Origin: Psococerastis gibbosa | Lineage: Eukaryota > Arthropoda > Insecta > Psocodea > Psocidae | Length of the DNA: 64,000 nt | Assembly: GCA_963971405.1 (NCBI GenBank) | Contig: OZ020486.1 | Location: 7,587,419 to 7,651,418 of the forward strand | Direction: 5' to 3' | Shown: positions 54,211 to 63,983 of the stretch, piece after piece | How positions within the stretch are numbered: the first letter of the stretch is position 1 | How the letters are laid out: each line of letters starts with the position of its first letter | Made by a program: the position numbers and the translations under genes | The notes under the pieces: generated by a model | Told to the model about the DNA's origin: nothing | Database searches by the model: none | Seen by the model: the letters and a program-made list of their open reading frames with translations, nothing else

Positions 54211-54612
54211 GAAGCATAAATGACGACGGATTATTGACAAATGGAATTGCCGCCGTAGGCCTAAATTTAATGGTTACAGTTATTTGAGGGAACTGAAACG
54301 GAAAATTTCCCTAAAACCTACTCGCCAAGTACCGGTAGGCCCTACACCGTACACCTAACTTTGTTTAAACTTTGACTGGACTTATGGGGCTATTTATTAG
54401 GTTACTGTTAAAAACTAGTAATTCACTAATTTTTGACACAAAGGTACCATCATAAAGCTCAGTGAAGGAGCAGTTTAATCAATTAATCTTAAGCGAATGT
54501 TCAGAAAGACACGTCTTTTGGATACTGCACGTGTCTATTATATTAGTAAATTGATATACATGGATTGCTACCACGGCACCTAGCCCACGCTGAACAAATG
54601 TCTTCACTTTTG

Positions 54613-54622
54613 GTCACGTGAC
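54613..54622. promoter_or_regulatory. Palindromic E-box GTCACGTGAC
   Basis: A perfect 10-bp palindrome 123 bp upstream of the THAP exon start. GTCACGTGAC is the consensus bound by USF/MITF/TFE-type bHLH-zip factors (the CLEAR box in vertebrates). Chance occurrence is possible in 64 kb, but the position just upstream of an exon with a good start codon is suggestive. Confidence 0.4.
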
Positions 54623-54744
54623 AAAAAGGGGTATTATGGCAAGAAGTGGTTGACTCCATTGCCTTCAATGCGATTTAGACGTATTTCATTGCCTGTTATT
54701 TAATCTATTTACCCATTTATTGAGTTTTTCTTTGGTTTGACATA

Positions 54745-54827
54745 ATGGTCATATCTTGCTCTGCTTATAAATGCCCTAATAGGTTCAAGATATGTCGAGA
54801 AACGGGGGAAAATATTACTTTTCGCAA
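54745..54827 (+). CDS. First exon of a THAP-domain zinc-finger protein (partial)
   Basis: The exon starts ATG and encodes MVISCSAYKCPNRFKICRET, then GENITFR, closing with AA|GTAAGT, a strong donor in phase 2. M-V-x-x-C-x4-C-x-N-R followed by a variable stretch and ITFxxFP is the beginning of the C2CH THAP DNA-binding domain; Cys5 and Cys10 are the first two zinc ligands, and the residues cut off by the intron would be the F-P of the HxFP motif. THAP proteins are transcription regulators or domesticated P-element-type transposases. I found no exon on the plus strand between here and the window end that supplies the remaining Cys/His and AVPTIF box, so either the intron is longer than 9 kb and spans mRpL22, or this is a stranded remnant. 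The upstream GTCACGTGAC favours a live promoter. Confidence 0.62.
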
Positions 54828-56518
54828 GTAAGTGTTCGCATGGTTTGGTCATTAGTTGAGGCAACATTTATGGGTTTATTTCAGTTTTCTTAATCATTAT
54901 GTTAACAAATTGCACACCTTCAATTGTCCTCAAGGCCGTAGCCAAGGGGGGATCCTTGGGGGTGGAGGGGGCGGTCGCCCCCCCCCCCCGAGTGAAATAG
55001 CATTATTCTAGTTAGAATGTACTTTTGAAGGAAATTAAGAGAAATTATTACTCAAGTAAGGGAAACGCGATATTTGTTGGGCCACCGCCCCCCCCCCCCC
55101 CGAAATTTTTTTCTGAAACCGTCCCTGCCCCGAAATGAAATGGCTTGACACTAGATAGAATCGGATTTTGAGAGGAAACAGAAAAACCACTATGTAATAC
55201 CAAATGAAATTTTAACCCCCCCCCCCCCCCCCTAAAAAAAATCCTGGCTACGGCCTTGATTGTCCTGTATAACTTTAATACTAATTATTATGATTATTAT
55301 TATTGTTTCAACCTCAAGGCATTTTTTAGTTAGTCAAGTTTAAAATTATTTTAGGAAGCTGATAATTCCAGCAGCCTAAGTAGGCCTAGTCCTGCTGAAC
55401 CTAAGTTTTGATAGTGAATAAAAATAGCGAAACACTATAAGGCAAATTTACAGAGGAAAAAGGTTTTTTTATTTCCCATTTGGGTGAATTTCGTGGCTTT
55501 CTTGCAAATCACACGTACTGCAAAATGTCTAGAAATTATTAGGCTTATTGATATTGACATCCCTAAATCAACAGCATTGGCCTACTTCACTGCAATATTT
55601 TTTCATCGATGATAGCACACAGAATATTCACATCGTGTAAGCATAATAAGTAGGCTATGAGATTTAAAAATTCGAATGCCGGTGTTGGTGGATCAGGGAC
55701 GGATGTATCGATTAAATCAGAGCGTTATGAAAATTAACTTATAATATAGATTTACTGCATTTTTTGGGGGGGGGGGATATCCGCCCCCTGTCTCCGTCCA
55801 TGGGGTGGATCCAGGGGGGGACCTGCCTCCCTGTATCCGTCCATGGGGTCTAGCCAGAGTGACTACTTATTATTTTTATATTCTGCTTATTCTAGTTGAA
55901 GTGTAGTCAAGGACAGATGAAGGGGGGAGCTGCCCCCAAAATCTTATAAGCTAGCCTGTTGTAAGTTGCCTAACTTATTACGTTATAATGTAAAGGATAC
56001 TTCATATGTTTATTATATTTTGAGCCAAATTCCCCCTCCCCCCCCCCCCAAATGGGCTGGATCTACTCCTGGTATAGGTAGGAGCCTAAATTTAGGAAGT
56101 TGAACACTTCAAATTTAGTCCCAATGCAATTGAATAGATGAACATGGTTAGATTGGACTAAATAGTTTGGCTATATTTTGTTAAATTGCTGCTTGACACA
56201 ATTTTTCTTAGTAACATATTCCTAGCTAAATATTAATAAATCTTCATAAATGCCGGTGTGTGACCATAGAATATTGTTCTATAATAAAAAAAAAAATATT
56301 ACAAAAGCAGAAATTGTCAATAAATCGTATTAAAAAAATTATTGAAAGACATCAAATTTACACGTAAGTGTATATGGCATGGAACGCTTCTGCCATAATA
56401 TCCAAGATATCAGGTTTTGTCCGTTGCCGACATCCCTAGCGCTCCTGGTGTGTTTCCAGTGTATATATATATAGTTCAATGTATTAGTACTATACGAAAC
56501 CAGGGAGCGTCTTCCTAA
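54828..56518. other. Spacer after the THAP exon
   Basis: Holds the 54931-55258 hAT element, several more long C or G runs near 55.77 kb and 56.04 kb, and no coding signal. No THAP second exon was found. Confidence 0.6.
54931..55258. mobile_element. hAT-type nonautonomous element, CAAGGCCGTAGCC family
   Basis: 328 bp, ends CAAGGCCGTAGCCA and complement of TGGCTACGGCCTTG, with perfect 8-bp duplication ATTGTCCT (54923-54930, 55259-55266). Interior has several long C runs. Confidence 0.87.
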
Positions 56519-56529
56519 GTCCTAACATA
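56519..56529. repeat. Target site duplication, left copy
   Basis: GTCCTAACATA, identical to the copy at 60345-60355. Confidence 0.9.
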
Positions 56530-59500
56530 GTTTAGTTTAGTTTAGCCAACGCCCGTCTGTGGCAGTTGGGCCATTAGACGCCGAGCCTCCCAGTAGCGCC
56601 TCGTTGTGTCGGCAGGAAGAAGTTTTAATCTGGAACAGGTCTCCAAGTGAGTGGCCACCATCCTTCCGGACGCGCACAGTGGACAGATGTCGGAGTCAGC
56701 AATTCCGATGCGGTGAAGGTGGGCTTGGAGTAAGTCGTGTCCGGTAGTTAGGCGGAAACGCGCGACCGCAGCGCTTCTCTCCAATTTTGACGGGATGTGT
56801 CCGGGGGTGGTGAGTGGCTCCCATTTTTTACCAGTGCTCAGGCTCCGAAGTTGAAGACTAGTGGCCTTGGAGATTTTCGCGGCTATTATGTTCCGTGCTG
56901 ACTGGAGGGTTTGTGGAGCTTCGGGTTGGTCTGCTTCCGCTCCCTTTTTTGCCATTTTGTCCGCTATTTCATTTCCTACGAGACCGACGTGGCTTGGGAC
57001 CCACTGAAGCCTGGCATTCCACCCAGCATTGATGAGTTCGGCTAGTTTGTTGCGGCAGTTTGATGTGCGGGGACAGTCAGTGGGCTTGTTGTTACTGAGT
57101 GCCAGAATTGCCGCCTGGGAGTCGATCAGGAACACCAGGTTGCCGGGATTAGTTGTGAGGTTGAGAATTCTGTTGGTAGCTTCGGTAATGGCGACAACTT
57201 CACCGTCGTAGTTGCTTGTATTCCTTCCTACTGCTGAGTGCTGTTGAAATAAATTACAGAAAGATCCAGCTCCTGTGGAGTTTGATTCAGGGTTGTATGA
57301 GCCGTCGGTATAAACATGGAGCCACTCGGTAGCTGGATATAGATTGTGTATAGTTTCTAGGGCACTTTGTCTGAGTTCAAAAGCGCTCAGGTCTTTCTTG
57401 TTAGTTGCAGTACTTTGTATTTTCAGGTTTATGCTTGGTAACGCTGACACTGTTTTATTGTAACTTTGCAGAGGCGCACGTACGGGCGTCGGAATTTGGT
57501 ATTTGTTACGCAGGACTTTGTAGTGGGTTAGAGGTGTTGGTTGCGTCTTCAGTCTCTGAGTTGCTGGTCGGTAGTCGTTCCAGTGCCTTACATCAACCCT
57601 TTTGGTTCTTTCCCAGAAGTTTAGAGTGATTTTGTCTCTGCGTGCTTCAAGTGGTTCAATACCTGTTTCGAGCTGCATTGCCACAATAGGAGTAGATTTT
57701 ACACCACCGGTAATTGTTCTCAGCGCGTTGTTCTGTACTACATCGAATTTTTTTAGATTGGCATCCGCTGACAGCGACGTGACTTCACTGCCATATTCCA
57801 TCACTGGGCGCACATATGTTTTGTAAGCGGTGCACAGTACGTCTTGGTTCGCCCCCCATTTTGTTGTTGCCAGCCTTTTTAGAAGATTGCTTCGTTTCTG
57901 TGCTTTTGCTGCAGTAGTTGAGATGTGAGTGCTGTATGACAGTTTAGAGTCCATTGTGATTCCTAAATATGTGGAAATCTTGGTTTGCTGCAGACTTTCT
58001 CCTTTGTACAACAGATTAAAGTGGTTTGATTTCGTTGAGAAAGTAAATAGTTGGGCAATGGTTTTCTCAGAACTAACTTCCATTTTATTGAAATTGGCCC
58101 AGTGTTCCAGTCGGTTGAGTGCTGAGTTCATTGCGGCCTGGAGAGCTTCTACTTTGGAGCCGGTAGCCCACATTACGACGTCGTCAGCGAATAAAAGACA
58201 TTTTATGCCCCCGACCGATTCAATGGCTCTCTGAAGATCGTCGATCATAACGTTGAACAGTAGACAACTAAGGACCGCTCCCTGCGGTAAACCTTGGCGC
58301 AGTTGTCTGAACGATGAGATCCTGTTTTGAAATTTACACCTGATGAATCGCTGAGTTAACAGACTTTTTATCCAATTAAACATCTTTCCGCACACACCTT
58401 CGCGTTTTAGTTTTTTTAAGAGCATAGCCCGCCAGATTTTATCGTAGGCCGCCTTGAAGTCTACAAAAACTGCTAGTGTCGACTGTTTGTGGTGGAAGCC
58501 ATCCTTTACTGTTTGCGAAAATTTGACAATTTGGTCAATTGTTGATCTATGATTCCGGAATCCGGCTTGGCAATCGCTTATTGTTCCCTTTGACTCAAGG
58601 AATTCGCGTAGTCTGCGTTCTACCATCTTTTCTGCGAGCTTGCAGCATACACTAGTGAGTGATATTGGCCGGTGGCTGCTGAGTTGGTTGGGGGGCTTTC
58701 CTTTTTTGAGCAGCGCTATAACTTCTGCTTTTCTCCACTGTTCGGGGACACGGGACTCCCATGTTAGGTTGATTAGCTGTAAGAGTGTGACTTTTGCTTG
58801 AGCACCAAGGTGTCTGACAAAGTCTGGGAAGATGCCGTCCGGACCTGCTGATTTACCTTTCTTCAGAGTAGTTAACGCAAGTTCTAATTCCTCAAACGTG
58901 AAATGGCTATCGAAGGCAGGATGCTCATCTGGGGTGCTGCTTCCTCTTCTGGTGAACACGTTTTTTCGGTCTGCTGGCGTGATGTTGAGTCTGCTGACTC
59001 CGGCGTAGTATTTGCAGAGGGCATTGGCAATTTTTTTTGGGCATGTAAGTTGTTTGCCGTTGACCATGATTGGTTCCCACTTGCGACTGGTTTTTTCATT
59101 GTTTAAGCTAGAAATGTATCTATGAGCTTTTATCCCGTCTTTTCGGAAGTCAAGCTTTGATACGAACGACCTGTACGCGGATCTTTTAGCTTCTAATATT
59201 CCTCGTCTGAGGGAAGCTTGATTTTTTCTTAGCCGTTGGCAGTCACTTAATTTTTTTGATTTTTCAGCTTGCCTGCGGGAAGCGTTTCTGGTTCTCTTGA
59301 GGGTATTGAGAGTGTTGTTCCAAAAAGGTTTGTATCGTTTTACTTGGCCCCTGGGGATGCTTTCTTTAGCAGCAGTAATGATACCATTGATTACACGGCC
59401 GTAGGACTTGTCTGGGTTAAGATCGACCGCCCTGTTGTTGAGATAGGTGTCTGTTAAACGTGCAAACTTTTGCCAGTTAGCCTTCTTGAAATTCCACCTG

Positions 59501-60344
59501 GTGAGTTTAGGTGCATTGTGTATTTGGCTTTTGTTTTTTATTCTGAGGCAGAGGGGACGATGCCCGCACCCATCCATTGCATCTGCGAGTAACACTTCTG
59601 TTCTGGGAGCTAAATTGACATGAGCAAGAGCTAAGTCAGGTGTACTCATTTGTCCAGCAAAGGCGAGGAAAGTCGCAGCCGACGGTGTACGAATGAGATT
59701 TGTGGTATCAATAAGGTTTTCAACTGTTCTGCCGGCCCTGTTGGCTGTGTTGTATCCCCAGCGAGCAGAATGTGCGTTGAAGTCGCCAATTACTATGCTA
59801 TTACGGTGTTGAGTGATCTGTGTGATGCTATCGAAGTTGGGGTCGTTGTTCGGCGGGTTGTAAAGTCCAACTATTTTGAAATGCACTCCATTGGCCCATA
59901 CGTTGACAAGTGTGGCTTCCAGTTTGTCGTCGTCTTCCATTTCATGGAGAATCGTGAAGGTGCTTGGTACTCTATTGTTTACTCCGATGATTATTCCGGA
60001 TGCAACTTGCCTAGAGCGTTTTAAAATGTAGTTTGAGAAATCCGTCAATTGATAAAAACAAGGTGCTTCGGTAGCCGCACCAGCTTCGACAATAATGAAC
60101 ATGTCGGCGTCAAATCTTGAAATTTCAGTCTTGAGTTCAGTGAATTTGGCGTCACTAAGTCCTCCCGCATTCCAGAAAACGATGCGGAGGGCGTCGTTGG
60201 TGTTTGGGCCCTGAAAAGGGCCGTTTTGTGTTCTTCTTCCTCTTGAGGCGATCATGTTAATGGTTCGGTTTTGGCGATCGCTGCAGCAGATTTAGCGTTA
60301 CCCAGGGTGCACCACGAGGAGGCCTGCTACTTTACATCCCCGGG
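56530..60344 (-). mobile_element. Intact non-LTR retrotransposon (I/LOA-group LINE), 3.8 kb
   Basis: The element is bounded by identical 11-bp direct repeats GTCCTAACATA at 56519-56529 and 60345-60355. On the minus strand it begins with an 89-bp leader, has a single long ORF, and its 3' end is a short AACTA tandem tail (about three units) that starts in the stop codon itself. No separate ORF1 is present, so it is either a naturally single-ORF element or 5'-truncated just upstream of ORF2. Perfect target duplication and an uninterrupted 1237-codon ORF point to recent insertion. Confidence 0.93.
56542..60255 (-). CDS. LINE polyprotein: endonuclease, reverse transcriptase, RNase H
   Basis: 1237 residues. 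The AP-type endonuclease (about 24-245) shows IVFWNAGGL, VEAG, GDFNAHS near 155, TPDLAL and GHRPL, the catalytic set that nicks target DNA. The reverse transcriptase (about 455-745) has KKGKSAGPDG, VFVDFKAAYDKI, QGLPQGAVLS and the active-site FADDVV near 690. RNase H (about 978-1105) has YTDGSYNP, DGEVVAI, LIDSQAAI and GNEIADKMAKKG, giving all four acidic residues. A cysteine/histidine motif CPLCASGRMVATHLETC lies near 1188. Presence of RNase H places it in the I/LOA-like part of LINE diversity; exact clade is not decided by eye. Start Met is the first in frame after a TAA in the leader. Confidence 0.93.
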   Translation of the reverse strand: MIASRGRRTQNGPFQGPNTNDALRIVFWNAGGLSDAKFTELKTEISRFDADMFIIVEAGAATEAPCFYQLTDFSNYILKRSRQVASGIIIGVNNRVPSTFTILHEMEDDDKLEATLVNVWANGVHFKIVGLYNPPNNDPNFDSITQITQHRNSIVIGDFNAHSARWGYNTANRAGRTVENLIDTTNLIRTPSAATFLAFAGQMSTPDLALAHVNLAPRTEVLLADAMDGCGHRPLCLRIKNKSQIHNAPKLTRWNFKKANWQKFARLTDTYLNNRAVDLNPDKSYGRVINGIITAAKESIPRGQVKRYKPFWNNTLNTLKRTRNASRRQAEKSKKLSDCQRLRKNQASLRRGILEAKRSAYRSFVSKLDFRKDGIKAHRYISSLNNEKTSRKWEPIMVNGKQLTCPKKIANALCKYYAGVSRLNITPADRKNVFTRRGSSTPDEHPAFDSHFTFEELELALTTLKKGKSAGPDGIFPDFVRHLGAQAKVTLLQLINLTWESRVPEQWRKAEVIALLKKGKPPNQLSSHRPISLTSVCCKLAEKMVERRLREFLESKGTISDCQAGFRNHRSTIDQIVKFSQTVKDGFHHKQSTLAVFVDFKAAYDKIWRAMLLKKLKREGVCGKMFNWIKSLLTQRFIRCKFQNRISSFRQLRQGLPQGAVLSCLLFNVMIDDLQRAIESVGGIKCLLFADDVVMWATGSKVEALQAAMNSALNRLEHWANFNKMEVSSEKTIAQLFTFSTKSNHFNLLYKGESLQQTKISTYLGITMDSKLSYSTHISTTAAKAQKRSNLLKRLATTKWGANQDVLCTAYKTYVRPVMEYGSEVTSLSADANLKKFDVVQNNALRTITGGVKSTPIVAMQLETGIEPLEARRDKITLNFWERTKRVDVRHWNDYRPATQRLKTQPTPLTHYKVLRNKYQIPTPVRAPLQSYNKTVSALPSINLKIQSTATNKKDLSAFELRQSALETIHNLYPATEWLHVYTDGSYNPESNSTGAGSFCNLFQQHSAVGRNTSNYDGEVVAITEATNRILNLTTNPGNLVFLIDSQAAILALSNNKPTDCPRTSNCRNKLAELINAGWNARLQWVPSHVGLVGNEIADKMAKKGAEADQPEAPQTLQSARNIIAAKISKATSLQLRSLSTGKKWEPLTTPGHIPSKLERSAAVARFRLTTGHDLLQAHLHRIGIADSDICPLCASGRMVATHLETCSRLKLLPADTTRRYWEARRLMAQLPQTGVG

Positions 60345-60355
60345 GTCCTAACATA
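60345..60355. repeat. Target site duplication, right copy
   Basis: GTCCTAACATA, identical to the copy at 56519-56529; only 184 bp upstream of the mRpL22 start codon. Confidence 0.9.
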
Positions 60356-60539
60356 CAATAAATGAAATAAATACTCACCATCGTACTGTAGTATGGAATG
60401 TAGTCACTTGCAGCGGTGCCATCGTGATGATGGTGATGACACGACCGGAACCCAGAAGAGCCATTTAAATTCGTCTGCTACAAATAATATTGCATTTGTT
60501 TATATATTCATTATTCAAAATAAAATCAATTTTTTAGTA

Positions 60540-63500
60540 ATGCTTAAAACTATTTTAAAATTAACATCTCAGCCTGAACTTGGGTTGCAAAAATGTAATG
60601 TCCACACCAGTCCCGCAGTGTGGGCGTGGGTCGGTGATTATAATAAATCATGTTGGAAATGGAAAACTCACAATGAAAAGGTTTTTCCAATTCAAGCCGA
60701 GGGGGAACCTCGAAGACCGGCGGTAAGGATTAATCGGAAAATCCGATTAAAAATTGCAAGTGCAGGCCACAAAAATATCGCAAATTATAGGCTGATAATT
60801 ATTTATCCTGACATTGTATCCAAACTCACTTTTTAATCCCTATAGTAGGTTAGTGTGGAGCCTCAATTCTTATTTATCACATACGCCACGGGCCAGAATT
60901 AAATTATTTCCATCTAAAGTTAAGTTTGTCGCAAATTATTTAGAAACAACATAAGTTGGCAATGGAAACCTGGATGGTATAAGGCATTTTCTTAAAAACA
61001 AAAAAAAACAAAAATCGGTTTTCATGCCATAAATTGATTGAGCCCAAATATTAAAAAAAAAAAACTGTCCTGAAGTATGATTATTCTGAACTTAGGAGCC
61101 AAATTGACAAACAGACCGACATTTCGCGAAGAACACTATTGGAATCCTGGACGTCAAAACGTGTAAATCCACTGAAGTCGCGAAATCGAAAATTTCGGCC
61201 ATCACCAAGCTTTCCCCATTCTACCTATAAATAGTAAAGCAAAGCATGAATTCCAAGATGGCGTCCAAATTTTCGACCATATTGGAAATTTTATTCTATT
61301 ATTTTCGGTCAAAAGACCTACTTTACGTTAACATTTTCCATATGCATTCTTTTGGCCTTGGTTTTGATAGCTGAGAAAAACATGTGATGCTCTCTAGCTG
61401 GACCACCCTGTATACAATACAATACAAAAATTAGAGTCCCTGACCAGCCAGAGCCGGATCGACCGTGTCTAACAAAAATAGCCACCCGAAAGGGTTTTGT
61501 ACAAAAGAAGGAGGATGTACTTAAATAGTCCAGCTCCTGGGGTCGTACTTATCCAAATTATATAGTGAGGCGTCAATAAGTCTGCTCTTAATGTACGTTC
61601 TGAAACAAGCTGGATCCAACTGACTTACTAAAAATGGTAGCTTATTGTAAAGCCGGTGTGCAAGTATCGGGTAAGAATCCCTCGACTTGTTTAGGCGACA
61701 CCTAGGCATATCAAACCCTTTTGCCGATCGGGTATTATAGGAGTGCACTGTACTCCGAGCTGGCAATCCAGGATTCATCTTTACGGCCATTAGACAATTA
61801 AAGACATACTGGCCATGAACAGTGAGGACTCTAGCGGCTTTAAAAAGGGGTCTACAGTGAGCAAGATTCGCACTTTTTGTGACAATGCGGATGGCTCGTT
61901 TTTGTAGTAAGAGTACCTTGCTTACTCCTGCAGAGTGCCCCCATGCCAGTATACCATAATTTATATGGGTATGAAACAGACCATGGTATGCCATCAAAAT
62001 ATAAAAACAACGTCAAGAACAAAACCTACAGACATGCCAAAGTAGGCTAATGGATCGACTCCCCTATCTATCATCAATGCAATAATTTTATTTCTTCATT
62101 GAAACGTGATAAGTCTCCTCGATTTCGGTACCAAAATTTTTTTTTTTTTTTCAGTATGTCTGCCACATTAAGGAGAATATCAAATACTCATTGAAGAAGA
62201 TGTGGTATGTGGCATCTTTTATTCGCGGAATGACCATTGATGAAGCCTTGAAGCAACTGCAGTTTGTTAACAAGAAGGGAGCTGTGGTTGTAAGAGAAAC
62301 ACTACTTGAAGCACAAGAAATGGCTGTCCGAGACCATAACGTAGAATTCAAAAGTAATTTGTGGGTGTCTGAAAGTTTTTGCGGAAAAGGCATTCATATC
62401 AAAGGTAAGTTAATATTTTTGTTTTAGAGGATATGCTACGTAGAAAATTTGCACCCCAAAATTAAATACTTTTCATTTTTTATTTAATTAACTCGGCAAG
62501 TTATTAAAAATTTGGCCCATGTATGTTGTAGAAGACTACTTTGTGCATCATATTTTTACTTTTCGGTTTTGTAGTTCTTCCAAAAATCGCAGAATACGCG
62601 AAATTTTAGTCCTGTCCTGGCTGTTCTGGTATTTTTGGAAGAACTAACGTACCAAAAATTTTATATTTCCTATTATATGATGCATGAAGTAGTCTTCTAC
62701 AACTTCCACGAGGCAAATCTTTAATGGCTTGCTTTGTTAATTAAATAAACAATTAAAAAGTCAATAAAAACAACAAATTTTGGGGTGCTCATTTTCTACG
62801 TGGCATGTCCTCTTAAGAGGCACTTTCCGTTTTTTTGCACAAAATTAAATTTCTCATGACATTTCAATAGTAGATAGAGTCGTCAATGAGAGGGAGGCCC
62901 CTAGGCACAGTTCTCTATGAGGGCCCTCCCAAAAGAAGCAGCCTCCATTGGCTTTCCCTCACTGTTGCACTGCAGATGTAGAGTATAGTAGGATATATTA
63001 GGAAAAGAGGGAACAATAAAAATAAGAGCATAATACTTGTCCTTACATATTTTCAATTTAAATAGACTTGCGTCTAATTTTTCGGCCAATAAATGCATCT
63101 ATTATAGATTCGAAGTTCAGCTCTTTCAAAATATCGTGCTCATGTGGTAACAAGTCACTGTCCCGCCATAATAAAAATTTAAAATTAATATCATAAGAAT
63201 AAGTCATAAGAAATTTACTTATTTTTTACTTTTTAAATTCCTGTTTTTTTTTTTTCTAATATTGTCGGGGCAGCTGCCTACTCTGCCTATTCCTAAATAA
63301 ATTCCTTTTCGAACTCTCAACCCGCATTAGGATTTGTTAGCCTGATGGTTGAAGCTGTGTTGTGCTGAGTCTTGGTTGTTTGGAGATGGTGGTCTTGTGA
63401 GAGTTTTCTCCAGTTTTATTGATACAATTGCATATTGTACCTATTTCGTGTATGATAGTGATGTAAATCGTAATTGAAAGTGTGTACCTATTCGCGGATA

Positions 63501-63983
63501 TAAAAGTACTTACTTTACTTTACTTTTTCGTGTCCAGGCAAACATCCCAAAATCGGGTGAAGTCGTAGGCAGCACTGTTGGCCTGCCTCGTGCATTGGAC
63601 CGGGCATAGGCTGCACTGGAACAGGTGGTCCATATCCTGCCTCTGACCACACGAGCACATGGTGTTGCTTTCGTCTGTCTGGCCCCATCTCGCCCTATTA
63701 GTTTTCACAGGGGCTGCGCCGGAGCGGAGTTGGTTCAGCATAAAAGTACTAAAATACCATACCATAGCCTAACCCCATGATCTTGATTATTCCAGGTATG
63801 AGGCGGCATGCTCGCGGACGAATAGGAATTATTAATTATGGCTATGTTCATTACTTCGTGACTTTAGAGGAAGGCTCGCCTCCTGAACATTACTACCCTC
63901 ACAGAAGGCCGAAGTCACCAGAAGAACTGCTGAGTGAGTGGCTGGACACCATGAGAAAGAGGAAGATTTACAGCTCTTTGTAA
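60540..63983 (+). CDS. mRpL22: Mitochondrial ribosomal protein L22
   Basis: uL22m is a large-subunit protein lining the exit tunnel of the mitochondrial ribosome. Exons 60540-60722, 62155-62404 and 63796-63983 total 621 nt, 206 residues plus TAA. The start MLKTILKL and the VHTSPA segment form a plausible mitochondrial targeting peptide. Exon 2 gives KMWYVASFIRGMTIDEAL, VVVRETLLEAQEMAVRDHNV and GKGIHIKG; exon 3 gives MRRHARGRIGIINYGYVHYF, EEGSPPEHYYPH and the C-terminal SPEELLSEWLDTMRKRK, all matching the family from start to finish. Junctions are GCG|GTAAGG to TTTTCAG|TAT and AAAG|GTAAGT to TTCCAG|GTA. The frame is open for 49 codons upstream of this Met, but that stretch is low-complexity and not family-like, so I keep the Met at 60540. 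The LINE insertion lies just upstream; intron 2 carries a TTAA-flanked foldback 22 bp after the donor and a LINE fragment 25 bp before the acceptor. Confidence 0.95.
61060..61240 (-). repeat. Dispersed repeat family A, partial copy 4
   Basis: Only one end is kept, through a CATTTCGCGAAGAACAC-like segment to ACCTATAAATAGTAAAGC; lies in mRpL22 intron 1. Confidence 0.5.
61415..62010 (-). pseudogene. LINE 3' fragment with TGTAT tail
   Basis: Minus-strand ORF with HTHINYGILAWGHSAGVSKV, LLLQKRAIRIVTKSANLAHC, PLFKAARVLTVHGQYVFN and HRLYNKLPFLVSQLD, i.e. RT thumb and C-terminal domain, uninterrupted for 158 codons. A 3' UTR ends in a TGTAT array at about 61420-61433. 5'-truncated insertion in mRpL22 intron 1. 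Confidence 0.78.
62427..62812. mobile_element. TTAA-type foldback element, copy 3
   Basis: 386 bp in mRpL22 intron 2, ends GAGGATATGCTACGTAG and complement of CTACGTGGCATGTCCTC; right flank TTAA, left flank TTTA. Shares ATGATGCATGAAGTAGTC with the other copies. Confidence 0.65.
63515..63770 (-). pseudogene. LINE 3' fragment with AAGTA tail
   Basis: Minus strand: LNQLRSGAAPVKTNRARWGQ, then MCSCGQRQDMDHLFQCSLCP and a short end, with an AAGTA array at 63505-63525. It ends about 25 bp before the mRpL22 exon 3 acceptor. Confidence 0.7.

Larger units (their letters stand above)
48996..54744. other. Coronin upstream region and nested transposon cluster
   Basis: About 49.0-49.5 kb should hold the coronin 5' UTR and promoter. 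From 49.68 to 52.43 kb is a PIF/Harbinger-like element carrying hAT insertions, then a truncated foldback half at 52440-52546, then a copy of dispersed family A at 52737-54210 with a LINE fragment inside it. No host gene is seen. Confidence 0.6.

Noticed and set aside
60393-60539. In-frame upstream Met extending mRpL22 by 49 residues
   Set aside because: The added sequence is low complexity, unlike the family, and the Met at 60540 begins a credible targeting peptide.
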